The notes under the pieces: model-generated
What the model was told of the DNA's origin: nothing
The model's input: only the letters and a program-made list of their open reading frames with translations
The model's database searches: none
Source: Modicisalibacter radicis
Lineage (GTDB): Bacteria; Pseudomonadota; Gammaproteobacteria; Pseudomonadales; Halomonadaceae
Assembly: GCF_900961225.1 (NCBI RefSeq)
Contig: NZ_CAAHFN010000057.1
Location: 1 to 64,000 of the forward strand
Direction of reading: 5' to 3'
Length of the DNA stretch: 64,000 bases
Shown here: positions 61,863-64,000 of the stretch, in pieces
Numbering within the stretch: the stretch's first letter is position 1
Layout: the number at the start of each line of letters is the position of its first letter
Made by a program: the position numbers and the translations under genes

Positions 61863-62438
61863 ATGACAGAAATCGATTGGGTGCCAACACTTACTATCCT
61901 ATTTGCAGGTGGTTCAGCCATAGCGGCAGCAGCAGCCATTTTCTTTCCTTGGCGAACCCATAAGAGTCAACAGTTTTTAGAGCAGGCGATTCTCACGCTA
62001 TCACGTGCATACGAAGCACTGTCTTGCAACGGTCAGGAGATTCAGCCTCCGAAATCGAATCGACTTAACTGGTTAACGTCGGCTCGGCATATTGAACAGT
62101 ACAGGCGGCTAAAACAGTTAATTGTGTGCAAGGAGCATAAGCTCGTTTGTGAAGATCAAGAGGAGTATTGGCGGCATCGGTTCTATGAATGCTTAAAAAC
62201 GCCGACCCCACTATCGCCGAGTTATTACCGAGACGAGCCAAAACCCAATGGGCAGTTGGGGATTGAACCTACTTCTGCAATCATCATTCATGATTTCGCA
62301 AATTGGCCTGACGGAAAGCAAGATCCTATTGATCTCGCAGACGTAGACTCTATTCTAAAACGTAACCAGGTCCTCAAGGGTAATATCGGACTTAGGGGCT
62401 ATCTTGAAAGTTTTCCGAGGTACAAAGACAGAATCTAA
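61863..62438 (+). CDS. Cassette 2: hypothetical protein with one N-terminal membrane segment
   Basis: A protein of 191 aa. Residues 9-28 (TLTILFAGGSAIAAAAAIFF) form a single membrane helix followed by basic WRTHKSQQ, so the C-terminal 160 residues are predicted cytosolic. They contain HIEQYRRLKQLIVCKEHKLVCEDQEEYWRHRFYECL and a proline-rich KTPTPLSPSYY turn. No family recognised. Stop codon overlaps the R'' of its attC. Confidence 0.82.
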   Translation: MTEIDWVPTLTILFAGGSAIAAAAAIFFPWRTHKSQQFLEQAILTLSRAYEALSCNGQEIQPPKSNRLNWLTSARHIEQYRRLKQLIVCKEHKLVCEDQEEYWRHRFYECLKTPTPLSPSYYRDEPKPNGQLGIEPTSAIIIHDFANWPDGKQDPIDLADVDSILKRNQVLKGNIGLRGYLESFPRYKDRI

Positions 62439-62517
62439 CCAGGCAAGCCACGGCGACGGTTACTGCATTGCGGCTTCGCCTCCATTCCGTAACCGCGCGT
62501 GCTTCGCGGCGTTATAT
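62433..62517. mobile_element. attC site of cassette 2
   Basis: 85 bp from R'' ATCTAAC (perfect RYYYAAC) to R' GTTATAT (one mismatch to GTTRRRY). AAGCCACGGCGACGGTTAC on the left arm aligns with the complement of the right arm GTAACCGCGCGTGCTT with unpaired bases. The apical part GCGGCTTCGCC is a compact stem-loop. Confidence 0.9.
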
Positions 62518-62543
62518 TTTTACACCCTAAGTCGAGGTATCGT

Positions 62544-63365
62544 TTGAAGCAGCTCTTTAAATACATGAGTAAACCGCGAAACTTCTTCGAAGAGGGGTTT
62601 ATTCGTCTTTCACAACCAAGTGCACTAAACGACCCTTTTGAGGCTGCTTTTTGCCGAAAAAGTTTGGATGAATTGGCTAGCAATTTTGACGATGCAACTT
62701 CTTGGGATCCAGAGTTTGGAGAGTTGAAATTTTCGCAGTACGTCGATTTAAGAATGCACTATATAGGCGTCATAAGCTTTAGCGAAAATAAAGAAAATCT
62801 TCTTATGTGGGCGCATTACGCAAATGAGCATAAGGGGATAGTCGCAGGTGTGGCACATTTCCGGCAACACGATTCAATTTTTGAAAAATTATTTAGAGCT
62901 GACTCTCTGATAAACTCTGCTTGGGGTGAAGAATGGTCGCAGTTCGATGGCATACCGAAACCTGTTTCTTATAGGAAAGGGTTACGATATCGGAATGATA
63001 AATTTGACTATGACTATTCAGATATATCGGCTGAAGGCGCTGACAGAGTTCTTTACGAGGTGTTTTTACAAAAGAGTGATGAGTGGATTTATGAACAAGA
63101 ATATCGCGTTGTTCTTAGGTTGGAACAATCTGATAGAGGAATAATTCCAGATCTTAATGTCGTCAGCAATGAACATATCACGAATAGAATAGAGATTGCC
63201 TCATGCTCAGTGATAAATTCTGAGAATGGCTTATGTACTGTAAATCTTTATGAAATTGCTGATGATGCTGAGAGAACCTCTGTTGCAATGGCACTGGCTA
63301 AGCTTAGCCAAAACCCCCAGGATATATATCAGATGAAATTATCATCGAGCGCAATAAATAATTGA
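62544..63365 (+). CDS. Cassette 3: DUF2971 domain protein
   Basis: A protein of 273 aa from the TTG at 62544, which has GAGG 6 nt upstream and gives the usual DUF2971 start (KQLFKYMSKPRNFFEEGFIRLSQPSALNDPFE); ATG 62565 would cut into the domain. Other hallmarks are ISFSENKENLLMWAHYANEHKGIVAGV, VSYRKGLRYR and FLQKSDEWIYEQEYRVVLRL. DUF2971 proteins are frequent in defence islands and mobile elements, but their activity is not established. Very AT-rich for this genome. Confidence 0.88.
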   Translation: MKQLFKYMSKPRNFFEEGFIRLSQPSALNDPFEAAFCRKSLDELASNFDDATSWDPEFGELKFSQYVDLRMHYIGVISFSENKENLLMWAHYANEHKGIVAGVAHFRQHDSIFEKLFRADSLINSAWGEEWSQFDGIPKPVSYRKGLRYRNDKFDYDYSDISAEGADRVLYEVFLQKSDEWIYEQEYRVVLRLEQSDRGIIPDLNVVSNEHITNRIEIASCSVINSENGLCTVNLYEIADDAERTSVAMALAKLSQNPQDIYQMKLSSSAINN

Positions 63366-63490
63366 TTATCGGCTTAAAATCGAAAACGACTAAAACTGAT
63401 GTGCAAGGCAGTCATGCGCTCTCTACTGGTTACTTAGATATCTATGAAGCCACAAGAAATATGGATTATTACAGTATTGAATTTAAACAA
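63366..63490. other. Non-coding 3' part of cassette 3
   Basis: 125 nt of AT-rich DNA between the cassette 3 stop and its attC. No gene, hairpin or promoter is evident. Confidence 0.5.
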
Positions 63491-63562
63491 ATATAACAAG
63501 CGCATCTTGTTGGACTGGTTTTCCGCTACGCTCCAAACCAGCCGCAAATGCGGGCGTTGTGC
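63491..63562. mobile_element. attC site of cassette 3
   Basis: 72 bp from R'' ATATAAC (one mismatch) to R' GTTGTGC (one mismatch). The arms AACAAGCGCAT and the complement of ATGCGGGCGTT pair, and GGACTGGTTTT pairs with CCAAACCAGCC around a CCGCTACGCT loop. Confidence 0.88.
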
Positions 63563-63577
63563 GGTGAGGAATTGAGA

Positions 63578-64000
63578 TGAGCATTAGTTTAAAGTCGGCG
63601 GAAGGCCGAGATCTGGACGAGGTGTTGGCGCATGTCCGTGCGTATCACCAATACGAAAACGTGCGCTTGTCAGATGAGCAACGGGTGTCTGCGATTCGTC
63701 AATTGCTCGGACCAAGTCAACTTGGTCAGATCTATTTGGTCCATCACAGTACGACGGTGGTCGGATACATCGCCGTATGTTTTGGCTTTTCAATTGAATT
63801 CGAAGGACGGGACGCGTTTATCGACGAGATGTATATCGCGCTAACGTATCGTAACAAGGGGTACGGACGAGAGGCTTTGGACACTCTTAAGTTAGTTATG
63901 AGAAGTATGGATGTCAAGGCTTTGCACTTGGAAGTCGACCGAGGTAACGAAAAAGCTCAGCGCTTGTACAGCGCCGTAGGATTCGAGTCGCGTGAAAAGT
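63578..64000 (+). CDS. Cassette 4: GNAT family N-acetyltransferase (3' end outside window)
   Basis: An open frame of 141 codons to the window edge. The GNAT core is clear: VGYIAVCFGFSIEF (strand 4), DAFIDEMYIALTYRNKGYGREALDTLKL (acetyl-CoA pyrophosphate loop RxxGxG/A as RNKGYG), LHLEVDRGNEKAQRLYSAVGFESREK (strand 5/helix). Acetyltransferases are common integron cargo; the acceptor is not predictable. Starts 16 nt after the preceding core site. Confidence 0.88.

Larger units (their letters stand above)
61295..64000 (+). mobile_element. Integron gene-cassette array (continues past window end)
   Basis: Four short genes, all on the plus strand, are visibly AT-richer than the host. The first three are each followed by a foldable 72-85 bp site bounded by (R)YYYAAC and GTTnnnn core sequences. 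Core sites: 61295 (GTTAAGT), 61842 (GTTAGAT), 62511 (GTTATAT), 63556 (GTTGTGC). The attC sites differ in sequence but share arm structure, typical of a mixed array. No intI seen, so chromosomal integron remote end or an integrase-less cluster. Confidence 0.9.

Overview
The window looks like chromosome of a moderately halophilic gammaproteobacterium, most likely Halomonadaceae (Halomonas-like). This rests on high-GC host genes, the yqgE-ruvX pair, a glycine-betaine/sarcosine catabolic block (glyA-soxBDAG-purU), a DUF7282-type exported protein of the kind common in halophiles, and several TRAP and tripartite tricarboxylate (TTT) solute uptake systems. No species call is possible from the sequence alone.

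Layout. 0-4.7 kb: 3' end of a TonB-like gene, yqgE and ruvX; then on the minus strand a DUF7282-like exported protein, an anti-sigma/ECF-sigma pair and pyrB. 4.9-11.2 kb: a Fur-box-led iron/heme ABC operon (binding protein, permease, ATPase) translationally coupled to an O-methyltransferase and a PadR regulator, followed by a TonB-dependent receptor. 11.4-15.9 kb: SDR, GNAT, then uraD/uraH ureide genes between IclR and GntR regulators. 15.96 kb: tRNA-Arg(CCG). 16.1-23.2 kb: a 3-hydroxybenzoate/gentisate operon with its own TRAP transporter and a MarR regulator. 23.5-30.1 kb: a zinc metallopeptidase, then a divergent LysR/TTT-transporter operon with an embedded cytosolic sulfatase. 30.1-41.8 kb: a kinase remnant, a GbdR/SouR-like regulator, glyA, soxBDAG, purU and a DgcA-like flavoenzyme. 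41.9-46.9 kb: TetR regulator and a 4-oxalomesaconate pathway (tautomerase, hydratase, aldolase) beside a type I extradiol dioxygenase with unusual active-site residues; then an O-methyltransferase gene broken by one in-frame amber codon. 47.7-52.9 kb: a second, Fur-box-led hmuTUV heme system with a convergent heme receptor. 53.2-55.7 kb: HPP membrane protein and an SDR/AraC pair that ends in a solitary attC-like site. 55.9-60.9 kb: LysR, a non-heme iron oxygenase, a DddP-like M24 protein and MmsA-type dehydrogenase. 61.3-64.0 kb: an integron gene-cassette array with three complete attC sites and four AT-rich cassette genes, the last running off the window.

How it fits together. Most of the window is catabolism of plant- or alga-derived small molecules (aromatics, ureides, betaine/sarcosine, possibly sulfonium compounds and sulfate esters), each module having a local regulator and often its own transporter, interleaved with two iron/heme acquisition loci. 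The right end is different: short, promoter-poor, AT-rich genes of mostly unknown function, each followed by a foldable attC recombination site. No integrase is visible in the window, so it is either the distal part of a chromosomal integron or an integrase-less cassette cluster. The best candidates for undescribed biology are the cassette genes (one HEPN-like), the solitary attC 5.6 kb upstream, the extradiol/oxalomesaconate cluster, and the DddP-like operon.
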